Source: Paragorgia papillata (lineage: Eukaryota; Cnidaria; Anthozoa; Scleralcyonacea; Coralliidae). From it: a DNA stretch of 64,000 nt. Position 1 is the first letter of the stretch; every line of letters begins with the position of its first letter. The position numbers and the translations under genes were made by a program. A model generated the notes under the pieces. That model was given only the letters and a program-made list of their open reading frames with translations. It was not told where the DNA came from and did no database searches. This document shows, piece after piece, positions 11,430 to 23,428 of this stretch. The stretch spans positions 3,405,001 through 3,469,000 of the forward strand of contig JAWNZC010000419.1 in the NCBI GenBank assembly GCA_035771165.1, written 5' to 3'.

Positions 11430-14400
11430 ACAAGTAATCTTGTGTTTACTATTTACAGAATGAATGGCCGTTCTGTATCGGGGTATACAGACACGAGGCG
11501 AAGCCGATGCCTGTATCCCGATACAGAACGGACACGAATTCTGTAAATTACTTCTAAAACGATCTATTTGGTAACTTCATTGGCGTAGTAATTTTTCTAA
11601 AAAAAACGAGAAAATCAAATCAAAATCAAAATTTATATACACTTAGTTTAATGGACAGTCTTGTAATTATAAAACATCTACCATCTCTATATTTCTTCTT
11701 TTTTTAGTTTGCCCAGAGCATCAAGGTCGAAATCGGAGGCACCGACGAACTAGGATTGAAATTCACTCTCTACGATCTCGCAAACTTCACGAGTAAAGAT
11801 CTTCGAAAGCATGACGTCATTGGCTCGATCGAAGTGAACCTCAGAACTCTATTGGCGGATAGGTCGCCCTTCGTCGGAAACCTTCGACTCCCCGGGGACG
11901 TCAAACCTCGGGGGTGTATTTACCTATACGTGAAAGAGGCCAAGGATTCCAGGAGCAAGTTGAGGTTGCAGATTAAGGGATCGAAGCTCGTAAAACGAGG
12001 TGTTTTTGGCGGGAAGTGTAATCCGTATTTTGAGATTTGTCGGTTGGTTACGGAAGATGAGAGAGAAGTGTTTCATCCTGTGTTTAGATCACAAGTTGTA
12101 GCTCGAAGTCAAAACCCGAGGTAAATATGTAAAGTAACATCTTTTCTTCTCAACAACGTTAGATCACTTTACTCTGTCTATTTACTGCTCATGACGTCAC
12201 TTTACTTAGCTTCACCCTACTCTAGTGCACGTGATTGCAATCTCGCACCCAGAGCCTGCGGTCCTTTTGTTCAGGGACAAGGAGTTAGAATGTTGAGTCC
12301 GAAAAACGTGGACTTCCGAACGATGCCCAAGAGAACTCACGTGAAGATTTAAACCAATCACCGTACCGATTTTAGTGGATGGCTCCCTGTCTCTGGACAA
12401 AAGTACAGAAGGCTCCGGACTTACGTCATTGGCACTGCAAACAACTAAGTTTCTATTTCTCATCACTGTACTACACATACCTCTGCACTCCACACCTTTA
12501 CACACCACTTTACTCGTCTGCACTCCACACCTTTACACACCACTTTACTCGTCTGCACTCCACACCTTAACACACCACTTTACTCGTCTGCACTCCACAC
12601 CTTTACACACCACTTTACTCGTCTGCACTCCACACCTTTACACACCACTTTACTCGTCTGCACTCCACACCTTAGCACACCACTTTACTCGTCTGCACTC
12701 CACACCTTTACACACCACTTTACTTATCTGCACTCCACACCTTTACACACCACTTTACTCGTCTGCACTCCACACCTTAACACACCACTTTACTCGTCTG
12801 CACTCCACACCTTAACACACCACTTTACTCGTCTACACTCCACACCTTAACACACCACTTTACTCGTCTGCACTCCACACCTTAACACACCACTTTACTC
12901 GTCTGCACTGAGCACTCTACACCTTTACACACCACTTTACTCGTCTGCACTCCACACCTTAACACACCACTTTACTTGTCTGCACTCCACACCTTAACAC
13001 ACCACTTTACTCGTCTGCACTCCACACCTTTACACACCACTTTACTCGTCTGCACTCCACACCTTTACACACCACTTTACTCGTCTGCACTCCACACCTT
13101 TACACACCACTTTACTCGTCTGTACTCCACACCTTTATACACCACTTTACTCGTCTGCACTCCACACCTTTACACACCACTTTACTCGTCTGCACTCCAC
13201 ACCTTTACACACCACTTTACTCGTCACACCACTCCTCTTCACCCTTCTACACTTTACACCTCTGCACTTTACACTTTGCATTCAACACACCACCACACAG
13301 CACACCACTTCACTCTGCAGTCCATATTATACCACCTCACGGCAGACCATACCACTGCACACTACCTTGTGCGCACTCTTAACTATTTCACTCCACACAC
13401 CACTCCATTCTTGTACTCACTACTCAACACTTTTGCACTTTAAACAATACTACAGTCACATCGCTTCAATCTGCACTGTATTTCACTGCACTTTACACTA
13501 TTACATTCCAGACTATTACACTCCACACGAGACCACACTATCCCAAACCACACCACTTTACTCCTCTGCCCTACACACCACTGCACTCTAGTTTCCACAC
13601 CACACCACCACAGACCATCAAATCTCTTGTTATCTCGCGCTGCGTGTTTGGCGTCTCAGCTTTGTGTGAGCGTCACGCGCGTTCACGTCGTACATACAAA
13701 ATCTTAACTGTTTAGAGTTTCAAATCATAGCACGCAACTGTTAAGAGACTGAATACCGCGGTCTTATCGCGTTTAAACAAAACGTTGCTATTTTCATGTC
13801 ATGGCGTCTATTAGAACTTGGGCAAGACCGTATAAAACGCAGAAAAGTTCATAACAGGCGTTAGAGTTGGGCTGCCTGTGCACTGCACTCCTTTCACTTT
13901 ACGCCATTGCACTCTACCCCACAAGACGTTGCTGCACACCATTCCCATTCACACCAAACCACTTTCTCCGACACCACTTCTACTAATCATTTTAGCCCAT
14001 CTACGCCACATTGCTTCACTTACTCTACTCTCCAGATTACTCCCACTTTTCTCTACTTATTTCATCCTCACTGTACAGAGATAAGTCTACTATAGTTTAT
14101 TTTTGAGTTTACCTTCTCAATAATCTTCTCATGTTTAGGTGGCCCCTTGCAGAAATTCCACTTCAGAAATTATGCGACAATGACACCGACTTAGAAATTC
14201 TGTTTCAATGTTGGCATTTCATTCAAGATGGGAACGACGAACTGATTGGAGAAACGCGATGCACCATAGAAACTCTTTTACAAAAGTAAATATTGTTCTA
14301 TGTTCTATATTCTACACCGGGGGTTAGTTGGGTCTCAGCTATTTACCGATATATTGTGGGTATACAAACTAGACTGACGTGCCGTAGACATTCTTCGAGA

Positions 14401-17400
14401 GCACATGGCCATAAAAAGAATTCGCCAATAGACGTTATTGGAGGATTGGTGCCAAGCCCCGGGGGGATGCCACTCCCCTGATCAGAGGCAACCATGGCAA
14501 CCCCGCCACAGCCCACCTCCAGGCACCAGTCACACTGTCATAGCAGTGGAAATATATAATATACTTACCTTGCATTCTATCAGGAGTGGGTGGGTGGGTG
14601 GGTGGGTGGGTCAACACAGTGCAAAGCAAGAATCCCCACGTATCAACTCAATGAACAGCGCGCGCAAAACCAGTCAAGCTCAGACCACGCTGACAAGACT
14701 TTGATGAGCGCTGAGATAATCCCCACATATTATAATGAGTGACTGCTGACTAGCATTGTCTCCTTTTTTACCTTGCCTAAATTACATTTAGCCACATGAA
14801 ATAAAACACACCAGGTCGCCAAATTATGCGCACAAATTAGCAAATTTAAATAGTGTTATTTAATTATCAAGTTCTACTAGAAGAAATTATAAGTATGCTA
14901 TCGCACAAGTGAATAGGAACATATTATCCCCCCCCCCGTTTATAACAGCTTAGAATAGTTCAACGGGTACACCTTCAGTTATATTAAGGCCAAAGAATGG
15001 ACGTTCATTGTGCCCGAATGACTTTAAGAATGATAACGTTATACGCAGTAGCTGTCATATTAATTATACTGAAATTCCTGTATTATGTACTAAGTTCCTT
15101 TTTTTTTATTCTTCCGCTAAGTTTTGAACAGTTCTTTTCAGAACTATCCAGTATAGCCCGCATTCACCATGGTCAATACGTTTTATCATGCTATATTTAA
15201 ATTTGCACCACGCAAAATCACTGTTTGATTCCTTTTTTCGTCTACAGGTTGCGTTTACACAACATGTAGCAACATGTATGCATGTATGTTTAAATGTATT
15301 TGTATAATAAAACATCCACTTTATCCCTAAATTTATTTGACACCTTCGAGGTTTGATAAAATGCGCTATTGAAAATGCGCTATTGAAAACACGATTTAAA
15401 ACTTTTAAATCTGTCTTCAAAGTACCGTCAGAATGCAGGAAATGCCATTTCAGAGGCAAATTTTTAAATTTTCAGGGGGGCATGCCCCCGGACCCCCCTA
15501 GGAATGGTTTGACTAAGGTTTCACCCCTGCAGCACCCCCCCTACCAGATCAAGCTGGATCCATCACTGCATGTATGTGTCAGCAGCGTGGATGTTTCTAT
15601 TATGTGCCCAACTATGCTTCGTCAAGCCACAGTCGCCCTGACGCATGCTGTAACAAGCGACCAGTAAACTAGTTCCCAGAGCTTTACGCGTATCGCGCGG
15701 CGATCGAGAAACATAATTAAGATTATGCATTAAGAGCCTCATACATTGAACGCCTTTGCGTGACAACTTTCACGATCCATACACAACTGCACCGTGTAAC
15801 ACTCCTCCTAAAACTTGTCTCGCTAAATTAGCCTGCGTAGCTGGCGGGCGGTAGGCCAAAAACCATGTGTTTTTGAATTGTCCGTCCGCTGGGTGACGGA
15901 GAATTCTGATTGGTCAGAATATTGATTTTGATTGAGGGCAAATTAGTGCCGCGTCGTTCGCTATTCTTCCACGCTTCACGCGTTTCATAAATCACATTCC
16001 GAAAGTTGTCAAAACGTTGACATCGCTATTATTGGCTCACGTTCTGATTGGTTCTCTTAAACAAACGGTGGGCGGAATTCAAAAACACATGGTTTTTGGG
16101 CAGGCGGTATTTCCCGTTGCCCGCCCGCGCCCGAATCCCCTAATACCGCAGCTACGCAGGCTATTTTAAATTAAACCTGTAGACGCATGCACGCAGTACG
16201 TACCTATGTTTTTTTTTCATTTACAATTTTTTTTTCAGGGATGACAAGACTCTTCAACTCTATCCCCAAAAGAAGAACAAAGCTAAACGACAGAAGTCAT
16301 CTGGTTGTTTAAAGATCTTACAGTGCCACGTTGAACGTCAATACAATGTACTGGACTTTGTACGTGGAGGATGTAACATGAGATTTGTTTGCGCTATTGA
16401 TTTTACTTTGTCAAACGGAGATCCTAAAGAGAGTTATTCTATGCACTGTATAGCCAGTGAACACGTAAGTTTATCCAACTTTACTCTATTTGTATATGTT
16501 TGTGAAAGTTGCTCGTCTAGGTTAGTGTAGTTTTGAGAAAGACTGGCAGTTGTGGTGTTGGGAACAGTGATGGTGTTATGGTGGTAGTGATGGTGGTGGT
16601 TGTGGTAATGGTGGTGGTGGCGGTGGTAGCGCTCATGGTAATGATCGTAATGGTGGTGGTAATAGTTATTGTAGCGGTGATTGTGATGTTGGTAAGTATG
16701 ATGGTAATCATTATGGTAACGGTGATGGTGGTAATGGTAGTGGTAATGGTAGTGGTAGTGGTAATGGTAGTGGAATGGTAGTGGTAATGGTTGTAGCAGC
16801 GGTGATGGTGATGGTGATTATGGTAGTTGTGGTGGTAATGGTTGTGCTAGCGGTGGTGGTGGTAGTAATGGAAATGGTAATGGTGGTGATGATGTTGGTA
16901 ATGGTGGTGGTAATGGTTGTGCTAGCGCTGCGGCGATGGTGGTAGTGGTGGTGGTAGTAATGGAGGTGGTAATGGTGGTGATGATGGTGGTGGTGGTAAT
17001 AGTTGTGCTAGCGCTGCGGCGATGGTGGTGGTGGTAGTAATGGAGATGGTAATGGTGGTGATGATGGTGGTTATGGTGGTTGTAATACTTGTGCTAGCGT
17101 TGCGGCGATGGTGGTGGTAGTAATGGAGATGGTAATGGTGATGATGATGGTGGTCAGGTGGTGATGGTGGTTGTAATGTTTGTGGTAGTTGTGATTGTGC
17201 TGATGGAGTTATGATTGTGGTGGTTGTGGTGATGATGGTGGCAGTAATGGTGGTGGTGATGATGATGGTGACGGTTGTGGTAGTGGTTCAGTAGTTGTGG
17301 TAGTGATGGTGGTAGTATAATGGTGCTGATGATGATGGTAATGGTGGTAGTGGTAGCAGTGATGGTGGTGGTGACTAACGTCTCGACGGCTTTAGCGGTG

Positions 17401-17875
17401 GTCATTTTTAGACCGAGTTTTAAAAATATAAATGTTCAGCACTATTTACCTCTACTTCAGTAAACAATTGTTAATTATTTATCATTGTGTTTATATTTCA
17501 TTATTAATTATTTTGTGTTCTTTGCAGAATGAATACCTTGAAGCGTTTCGATCTTTGGGTTCAGTTCTGTCATACTACTGCACAGAAAAGAGCTTTCCTG
17601 TTTTCGGATTTGGTGCTCAGTTGCCACGTGAGAATGTAGTTTCTCACCACTTTGCTTTAAATGAGAATGAAAATTCGCCTGAAATCAAAGGCTTTGAGGT
17701 AAGATGGTAAAATATAGTTTTGTTTGGGTTTTTTCTGTGCTTTTCCCTCCTTTCTTTGTCGCTCTCCTCACTTTTTGACCAATCCATCTTTTTTCTAATG
17801 GTGTCTCTTCTCTTCTTCCTTATATTTTTTCATTCTATATCTGTTTTGTTTTTTTAATTTATGTTTTTGTTTTTG

Positions 17876-17906
<31 letters not shown>

Positions 17907-18198
17907 GTTTTGTTTTGTTTTGTTTTGTTTTGTTTTGTTTTGTTTTGTTTTGTTTTGTTGTGTTGTGTTGTGTTGTGTTGTGTTGTGTTGTGTTGTGTTG
18001 TGTTGTGTTGTGTTGTGTTGTTGTGTTGTGTTGTGTTGTGTTGTGTTGTGTTGTGTTGTTGTGTTGTGTTGTGTTGTGTTGTGTTGTGTTGTGTTGTGTT
18101 GTGTTGTGTTGTGTTTTGTTGTGTTTTGCTTTGCTTTGCTTTGCTTTGTTGTGTTTCGTTTCGTTTCGTTTCGTTTCGTTTCGTTTCGTTTTGTTTTG

Positions 18199-18229
<31 letters not shown>

Positions 18230-21200
18230 GTTTTGTTTTATCTCATCTCATCCCATCCCCTTTCATCTCATTTCGTTTCATTTTATCTCATCTCATTTCG
18301 TTTCATCTCATCTCATTTCATTTCGTTTCATTTCATTTCATCTCGTTTCGTTTCGTTTCGTTTCATCTCATTTCGTTTCGTTTCATTTCAACTCATCTAG
18401 TTTAGTTTAGTTTCATCTCATTTCGTTTCGTTTCATCTCATCTCATTTCGTTTCGTCTCGTTTCGTTTCGTTTCGTCCCATCTCGTTTCGTTTCGTTTCG
18501 TCCCATCTCGTTTCGTTTCGTTTCGTTTCATTTTATCTCATCTCATCTCGTTTCATCTTATTTTATTTTATTGCATTTTATTTCATTCCGTTCCGCTTCC
18601 TCCCATTTTATTCCCCTTTAGTTAATTTTATTCCAGTCCGGTTCAGTTCATTCTATTTTATTCCTTCCATCTTTCAGTCTTTCCTTTCTTTCCTCCTATT
18701 TATTCATATATTTTCCCCAATTCAACCTTGCTATTATTTCTTTCTTTTGTTGTTTTTCCCTTTTCTTGCACTTCTTTTTTTGTTCATCCAATTATCCAAT
18801 CCAAACCAATAGTATCCTCACTTCAAAATCGTCAACTGTTTTTGCTTTTTACTTTATATCTTCTTAATTAGAGCATTATCGAAGCATACCTTCAGCGTAT
18901 CCAGTCTCTCACATTCTCTGGACCGACATACCTAGCACCAGTCCTCCGCAGAATCCTCGGCCATCACGTGCCTTCGTCAGCAAATTCCTCGCAGTGTTAC
19001 GTCACTGTTTTGGTACTAGTTGACGGGATAGTCAACGATTTGGACGAGTTTTTACAAGAGGTTCATAAATCTAGAGATCTGCCATTATCGATTGTCGTGG
19101 CTGGGGTGGGACCATGTGATTTTCAATCAATGGTATGATGTTAACCTTGTGCCCAGTGTTACTTATAGATGCATGAATCCCAAGGTTAGGATTAGCGTTT
19201 GTGTTGGGTCAGGCTTTTATGAAGTACCTGGGTTATATAGGACATGAACTTACTAACAACAACAACAACAACAACAACAAAAATAATTGTCAGTTGTTTG
19301 CTGTACAAGCTGTGTTAGTTGGTAACCCTCAACCTTCTGAATGCTAGCCAGACGCTCTAACCATTGGGCCACTAGAACTCAGACAGCAGAGCAAGGTTAT
19401 TTAATGTATTTATATACCTTAGACTGTGCCCAGTCCTTCAGGAACGAGTCTTAACCGCTCGGTTACAAGTACTTGTTGATCCACATTGTCATTGTCAGTT
19501 GTTTGCTGCACAAGCTGTGTTAGTTGGTAATACTACTAACAGTGTTTAACTGGAAACTTACTGTTACAACGCGATTTGTGGACAAACAAGTACTTGTAAC
19601 CGAGCGGTTAAGACTCGTTCCCGAAGGACTGGGCACAGTCTAAGTTGTAATTATACCTTAAATAACCTTGCTCTGCTATCTGAGTTCTAGTGGCCCAATG
19701 GTTAGAGCGTCTGGCTAGCATTCAGAAGGTTGAGGGTTCGAGTCCCGCTTAGAGCTCAGAGTTTTTCTGAGTATTACTAACTAACACAGCTTGTGCAGCA
19801 AACAACTGACAATTATTACTAACATCAAGCTGCAATTTCTGAAACTAACTAACAAAAAAAAAGGTTTTATTTAACTAATGAAACATAAAGTTCCGTGCAT
19901 ATGTACCCTTACAAAAGTACGTTTGACGTCATTTGAACACGAAAGAAGTTGAGTAGAGGCACGAGGCGATACCCTTTACACTTCGTTCGTGTTGAAATGA
20001 CGTCAAACGTACCTTTATAAGAGTACATATGCACAGGAGTGATATGTTTTATTCAAAAGTGCCCACGCGTTTTTTACTTCATAGAAAGTTTAAGCTCTGT
20101 AAAGTACTATTTAAAACACGTATTGCGAATGTTTTAAATAGCTTCAAAAACTATCCATATAATAAGCTCATATAGAAATCAATTTTGAAAATTGAAGTTG
20201 TCTGTGACGCAAAATCGAAGAAAATCGAAAATAGCGAGCGTTTCTCTATCACATATAGAAACATATCAAGGTCATGATTTTCCTTTGTGTTTCCCTCAGG
20301 AATTATTAATGAGTTTTTGAAGTCTGTTTAAAAGCATTGTCACCTTGCGATGGCTTGCAACTAATTTGAGCTTGTTCCGCAATTCCATCGCAAGTTTTTT
20401 CACCTTGCGGTGACATGCGTTTGACCGATGTCAGTTCACTACAAGTTTACTTAAAATTTAAAACAACGATCTTCAAAACATGTAAAACGAGCAACTTTTT
20501 GAAACATCTTTCCGAACACTACTAAACCTGTAATCCAAGAATAACGTAGCTATTGAAGGATTTTCGATCAGATATTTTACCGGAAAATTTGTAAAAGTTA
20601 GCATTTTGAACACCGAAATACAGCCCCTCTGGCGCTACGGCTCGCTCTGCGATAGCGCCGTTTTAAAGGATAATTTTGGGCGTAATAAATCTTTAGAGTA
20701 ATATATGGCATTTCACTCGATTAAACTGGATGTTCTAGGTAAAATTTCGAGTGTGTAATATATACATTATAAGACCAAACCGGGATCAGTTGCGAAAAAT
20801 GCAACAACAAGGCCTTCTGGCTAGGAATTGAACCCGCGACCCTGCGATGCTAGTCCAGTGCTCTGTCCGTATCATGTCATATATACAGAACTTGTGGCCA
20901 AGCTCTTGGCAATGGCTTCAGTAGAGGTCAGTGCACTGCACTAGCATCGCCAGGGTCGCGGGTTCAATTCCTAGCCGGAAGGCCTTGATGTTGCATTTAT
21001 CGCAACTGGTCCCGGTTTGGTCTTATAATGTATATATATTCTACACTCCTAATTTTCCTCCGCCAATATTGCCTAATAAATCTTCAGACTCGGCTGAGCC
21101 CCAGTTGGTTAATTTATTGTTTTAGGAAGACATTTGCTCTAATAAGAACGGAGATAAACGATGGAATCTTCATTTTGTGGCAGTTAGATCTAAACATAGC

Positions 21201-22533
21201 AAACACATCACCAGAGCAAAGGTAACATTAAAACGATTGATCAATACAGTCAACTCTCGCCTTGCGGACACCCCGCTATTAAGGACACCCCGCTATTACG
21301 GACACCCCGCTATTAAGGACACCCCGCTATTACGGACACCCCGCTATTAAGGACAGTTGGTAAATCCCCGGCCGAAACTACTATGAAATGTATTGAAATA
21401 ACTCTCGCTATTACGGACTCTCGCTATTACGGACTCTCGCTATTACGGAATTGTGGACACTTGATGTGGTCCCCAACAAACATTTTTATTGTTCTACTCT
21501 CGTTACAACGGACACCTTGGACGTATTTTTCTCTCGACACATGAAAGTGAATGACTTTTTAATTTATCGAGTGACATATTTATGTTACTGATTCATGTTA
21601 CCGTTGTATTTTTGTTTTTGGAATAAAATTTTTTTTTGAATACAATTAAATTTTTGACTTGTATTTTGACTTGTACTGTGTACTTATGTATCACAGTAAA
21701 CGTCAACTAGAAATTGAAATAAACTGGAAATTTTAAAACAAAAAAGCAGTAATACATTGTAGTGACATTTTACAACCTGAAATCGAGATATTTTCATCGC
21801 ATCCCGCTATTGCGGACTCTCATTATTACGGACACCAAATGACGGTCCCCAGGGTGTCCGCTATAACGAGAGTTGACTGTATATGACGAATTGTTTACTG
21901 CTTTAAATGTGTTGTATTACCCCCTCCCCCCTCAAGTAAGCCTATATAATATAACAGCTCTATATCAATGAGAGTAACTAATCCGAGATGGGGTCTTTTT
22001 TCTTATGGTCATAACCGCTGACCTTTTTCTAAATATTTTTCTCAGAGCATTGATCGGACTGTGGGCTCGGCTGAGCCCACGGTCAGATAACTATGTAACT
22101 CAGAATAAGGTCAGCGTCCGTTACCATGAAAGTAAGGACCCATCGCCATCTTTGTCTGGTTATTTTTGGACAGCGCCCACAGTCCAGTTAAATATAGGTC
22201 AGCGTACTCTTGTCTATCGGTACTTAACATGCATCTAAACCATAAATCCACTTGATTGACGTCGTAAAGTAATAATCGTGTTGTGTTTGGGTTTTTTCTC
22301 AGGTGCGAGATATCAGCGCTCAGGTATGCAGAGACTTCCTAACTTACATGAAGGTTCGCAATATCCATCCTAATGCACCGCAGTCTGTCAAGATCAAACC
22401 ACTTTACGAGTCCTTGGATCTTGATGATCTCGAAAGACAGACATTGGCTAGATCATTGTCACAGATTGGAAACACGAACTCTTGTTGCCCTTCTTGCGGC
22501 TCAAACATTGCGAGAGTATTTCCAGTAGCGTGA
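7171..22533 (+). CDS. Copine (C2A-C2B-vWA), eight exons, complete
   Basis: Exons 7171-7416, 11708-12120, 14139-14285, 16239-16464, 17528-17698, 18872-19132, 21126-21221 and 22303-22533 all have GT/AG borders and matching phases. They sum to 1791 nt, that is 596 aa plus TGA. Copines are calcium-dependent, phospholipid-binding cytosolic proteins that move to membranes. C2A spans about residues 25-155 (SDPLCVLF, NLNPRF; second loop YDLANFTSKDLRKHDVIG). C2B spans about 160-270 (NPYFEI, then FIQDGNDELIGE). The vWA-like domain spans about 310-520, with a MIDAS-type DFTLSNGDP (Asp323-x-Thr-x-Ser327), FPVFGFGAQLP, and LPLSIVVAGVGPCDFQSM. The C-terminus has a CxxC pair (CCPSCGS). In C2A the second loop lacks the usual Asp-x-Asp spacing, so its calcium binding may be weakened. 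Length fits the family (about 530-600 aa). Introns carry most of the local MITEs and minisatellites. Which copine paralogue it is cannot be decided by eye. Confidence 0.93.
7515..8250 (+). mobile_element. Cluster of tRNA-derived SINEs, family B (copine intron 1)
   Basis: Four diverged units follow each other at about 7515-7640, 7755-7870, 7918-8055 and 8112-8250. Each has (part of) AGCTCAATGGTTAGAGC, a box B-like remnant, TCxGAATTCAGAAATTTTxTGAGTAAA, and the tail TTTACACTCAATTCTCATAT. The third and fourth keep box A. They look like tandem or repeated insertions of one SINE. Confidence 0.72.
8402..9706. mobile_element. 1.3-kb TIR element with 8-bp target duplication and internal palindromic satellite
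   Basis: Ends are inverted: GGGGCGCCGAGTGTCAAATT at the left and AATTTGACACTCGGCGCCCC at the right. Flanks are ctacatat (8394-8401) and atacatat (9707-9714), 7/8 identical. Sub-terminal blocks (GGCCACACCAATTTTATTTT at about 8912 and its complement near 9670) are also inverted. The left third holds repeated palindromes of the type TTGGTTATTTGATATAACCAAA. No transposase was seen. The 8-bp duplication would fit hAT, P or Merlin; the superfamily is not decided. Confidence 0.8.
8455..8890. repeat. Palindromic TTGGTTAT..ATAACCAA satellite inside the 1.3-kb element
   Basis: About nine copies of TGGTTATTTGATATAACCA, each itself a near-perfect palindrome, are spaced by 30-60 bp of CAATATTCAGTGGCGAATTT-type linker. 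The left and right outermost blocks are inverted with respect to each other. Confidence 0.8.
9717..10132. mobile_element. Foldback MITE (CCTGGTTCATACGTCGC termini)
   Basis: Termini CCTGGTTCATACGTCGCATT and AATGCGACGTATGAACCAGG are perfect inverted repeats. Inner repeats of GAATTTAATTCG/CGAATTTAATTC add further pairing. It starts 2 bp after the target duplication of the preceding element, so two insertions abut. Confidence 0.83.
10166..10725. mobile_element. hAT-like MITE, GTAACTAGTTAC family, copy C (intact)
   Basis: Termini CAGTGCTGTAAAAGTTAC and GTTACTCACAGCACTG. Perfect 8-bp duplication attaattc at 10158-10165 and 10726-10733. Same family as copies A, B, D, E and F, here inverted relative to A. 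Confidence 0.93.
10829..10924. repeat. (CAAA)n microsatellite
   Basis: About 24 uninterrupted AAAC tetranucleotides. Long open frames through it are artefacts of the repeat. Confidence 0.95.
10930..11432 (+). mobile_element. LINE 3' end with (AAAT)n tail
   Basis: The plus strand encodes the usual C-terminal tail of a CR1/L2-type reverse transcriptase (NITLSNFKKLLFNYYINAL, then DPRTWKSICLKCNTARSL, stop at 11209). An untranslated stretch with GGCCGCAGTAATTGGCAC and a short (AAAT)n tail at 11390-11430 follow, as expected for target-primed insertion. The 5' part is missing. It lies in copine intron 1. Confidence 0.78.
11431..11556. repeat. Long hairpin with CGAGGCGAAGCC apex
   Basis: Left arm TTTACAGAAT..GGCCGTTCTGTATCGGGGTATACAG pairs with right arm CTGTATCCCGATACAGAACGG..ATTCTGTAAA. 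The apex reads CGAGGCGAAGCCGA, itself a mini-hairpin. Arms share no sequence with the other hairpins in the window, but the apex does (see 49773-49917). Confidence 0.85.
12485..13223. repeat. 35-bp minisatellite (copine intron 2)
   Basis: About 21 near-identical units of CTGCACTCCACACCTTTACA + CACCACTTTACTCGT. One irregular unit near 12907-12920 has an insertion, and T/A and T/C variants separate subgroups. It decays into CACACCACT-rich DNA up to about 13620. There are no unique spacers, so it is not a CRISPR array. Confidence 0.95.
14587..14611 (+). repeat. (GGGT)n G-quadruplex-prone run
   Basis: Six consecutive GTGGGT/GGGT units in copine intron 3 provide more than four GGG tracts with single-base loops, a strong quadruplex pattern. 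Confidence 0.8.
15829..16163. mobile_element. Foldback MITE (TAGCCTGCGTAGCT termini)
   Basis: Termini TAGCCTGCGTAGCTGG and GCAGCTACGCAGGCTA are inverted. Sub-terminal GGCCAAAAACCATGTGTTTT is mirrored by AAAACACATGGTTTTTGG. No convincing target duplication. It lies in copine intron 3. The same terminus GCTACGCAGGCTA reappears at 46080-46092. Confidence 0.78.
16560..17375. repeat. GGTGATGGT/GGTAGTGGT minisatellite (copine intron 4)
   Basis: GGT-rich 3-bp based array with higher-order units containing GGTTGTGCTAGCGCTGCGG (three to four copies between 16910 and 17110). Plus strand is C-poor throughout. Confidence 0.92.
17868..18560. repeat. Pentanucleotide array TTTTG > TTGTG > TTTCG > TTTCA/TCTCA
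   Basis: A run of (TTTTG)n changes to (TTGTG)n at about 17955, back through (TTTGC)n and (TTTCG)n near 18130-18190, then to degenerate TTTCATCTCA. The segmental change of variant suggests successive slippage expansions. It sits in copine intron 5. Confidence 0.95.
19300..19810. mobile_element. Inverted pair of family B tRNA-derived SINEs
   Basis: Right copy (plus) reads GTGGCCCAATGGTTAGAGC, then GAGGGTTCGAGTCCCGC (clear boxes A and B). The left copy (minus, about 19320-19400) is the complement. Flanking CTGTGCCCAGTCCTTC and its complement extend the palindrome to about 230 bp per arm. Box B GGTTCGAGTCC is intact in the right copy. Copine intron 6. Confidence 0.8.
19894..20035. repeat. Long hairpin, locus-specific arms
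   Basis: Arms of about 55 bp: GTGCATATGTAC...GTACGTTTGACGTCATTT...AACACGAA and its complement. Loop contains GCACGAGGCGATACC, related to the CGAGGCGAAGCC apex at 11.5 and 49.8 kb. Confidence 0.85.
20700..21060. mobile_element. Inverted pair of family A tRNA-derived SINEs
   Basis: Left copy (minus, 20705-20865) and right copy (plus, 20878-21060) share GTCGCGGGTTCAATTCCTAG and GCAACTGGTCCCGGTTTGG. They meet head to head. The right copy ends 66 bp before copine exon 7. Confidence 0.82.
21247..21879. mobile_element. pogo/Tigger-like MITE with TA duplication
   Basis: Termini CAGTCAACTCTCG and CGAGAGTTGACTG are flanked by TA on both sides. Inside lie repeated GACACCCCGCTATTA units near both ends, typical of Tc1/mariner-pogo relatives. 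No transposase. Copine intron 7. Confidence 0.88.
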
Positions 22534-22675
22534 TTTGAGGAATTACATCGAATATACATGATTATCAACAGAACCTAGGCAAAACCCACAACATAGCTTG
22601 CGAGCTGTCTCCTCCCCCTTTCCCGTCCCCTCTTCTCGCACCCACTGCCTAAATAATGAGCTGGATCGCAGGCTA

Positions 22676-23400
22676 CACAACACACACGCCACACCAGACT
22701 CAACATACCACACTCAACACACCGCACTGAACACACCACATCACACAAAACTACACACAATGCACCACACCACATCACCCACACCACACCACCCACACCA
22801 CACCACACCACACACAACGCACGATACATCAAACACAGCACACCACACAGAGACAACATAACACATAACACAGAAAACACACCATACACAACATACCACA
22901 CAAAACGCATAAAGTACACCACCCACAACACACCGCGCACAACAACACACCGCACGACACACCACTAACAACACACCGCGCACAACACAGCACACCGCGC
23001 ACAGCGCACGACACGCCACTAACAACGCACCGCGCACAACACAACACACCGCGCACGACACAACACACCGCGCACAAAACAACACACCACCCATAGCACA
23101 ACACACAACACGCCACTAACAACGCCGCGCACAGCACACGACTAACAACACCGCGCACAACACGCCACCCACAGCACACAACACAACACAACACGCCACT
23201 AACAACGCCGCGCACAGCACACCACCCACAGCACACCACACGCACAACGCACAACGCACCACACCACTAACAACACACCGCGCACAACACACCACCCACC
23301 ACACACAACGCACTAACCTACGGACACACCAAAAACAAACTCGCCCAACACACACTAACCCAGCATAACCACACAACGTACATACAACACACTCACCCAA
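22676..23400. repeat. CA-rich degenerate minisatellite (ACACACCGCGCACAAC type)
   Basis: Starts about 140 bp after the copine stop. Simple ACACC repeats pass into longer units with GCGCACAACACACC and CACTAACAACGCCGCGCAC. The whole block is G-poor on the plus strand. Confidence 0.9.
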
Positions 23401-23428
23401 TGTTGCTATAGCATTTTAATGTTACACA

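Noticed and set aside
12485..13223. CRISPR-like regular direct repeats
   Set aside because: Units are contiguous and near-identical with no unique spacers, and the setting is a eukaryotic intron.
17861..18410. Cys/Val/Leu-rich open frames in three frames
   Set aside because: Pentanucleotide repeat; no start context, no family.
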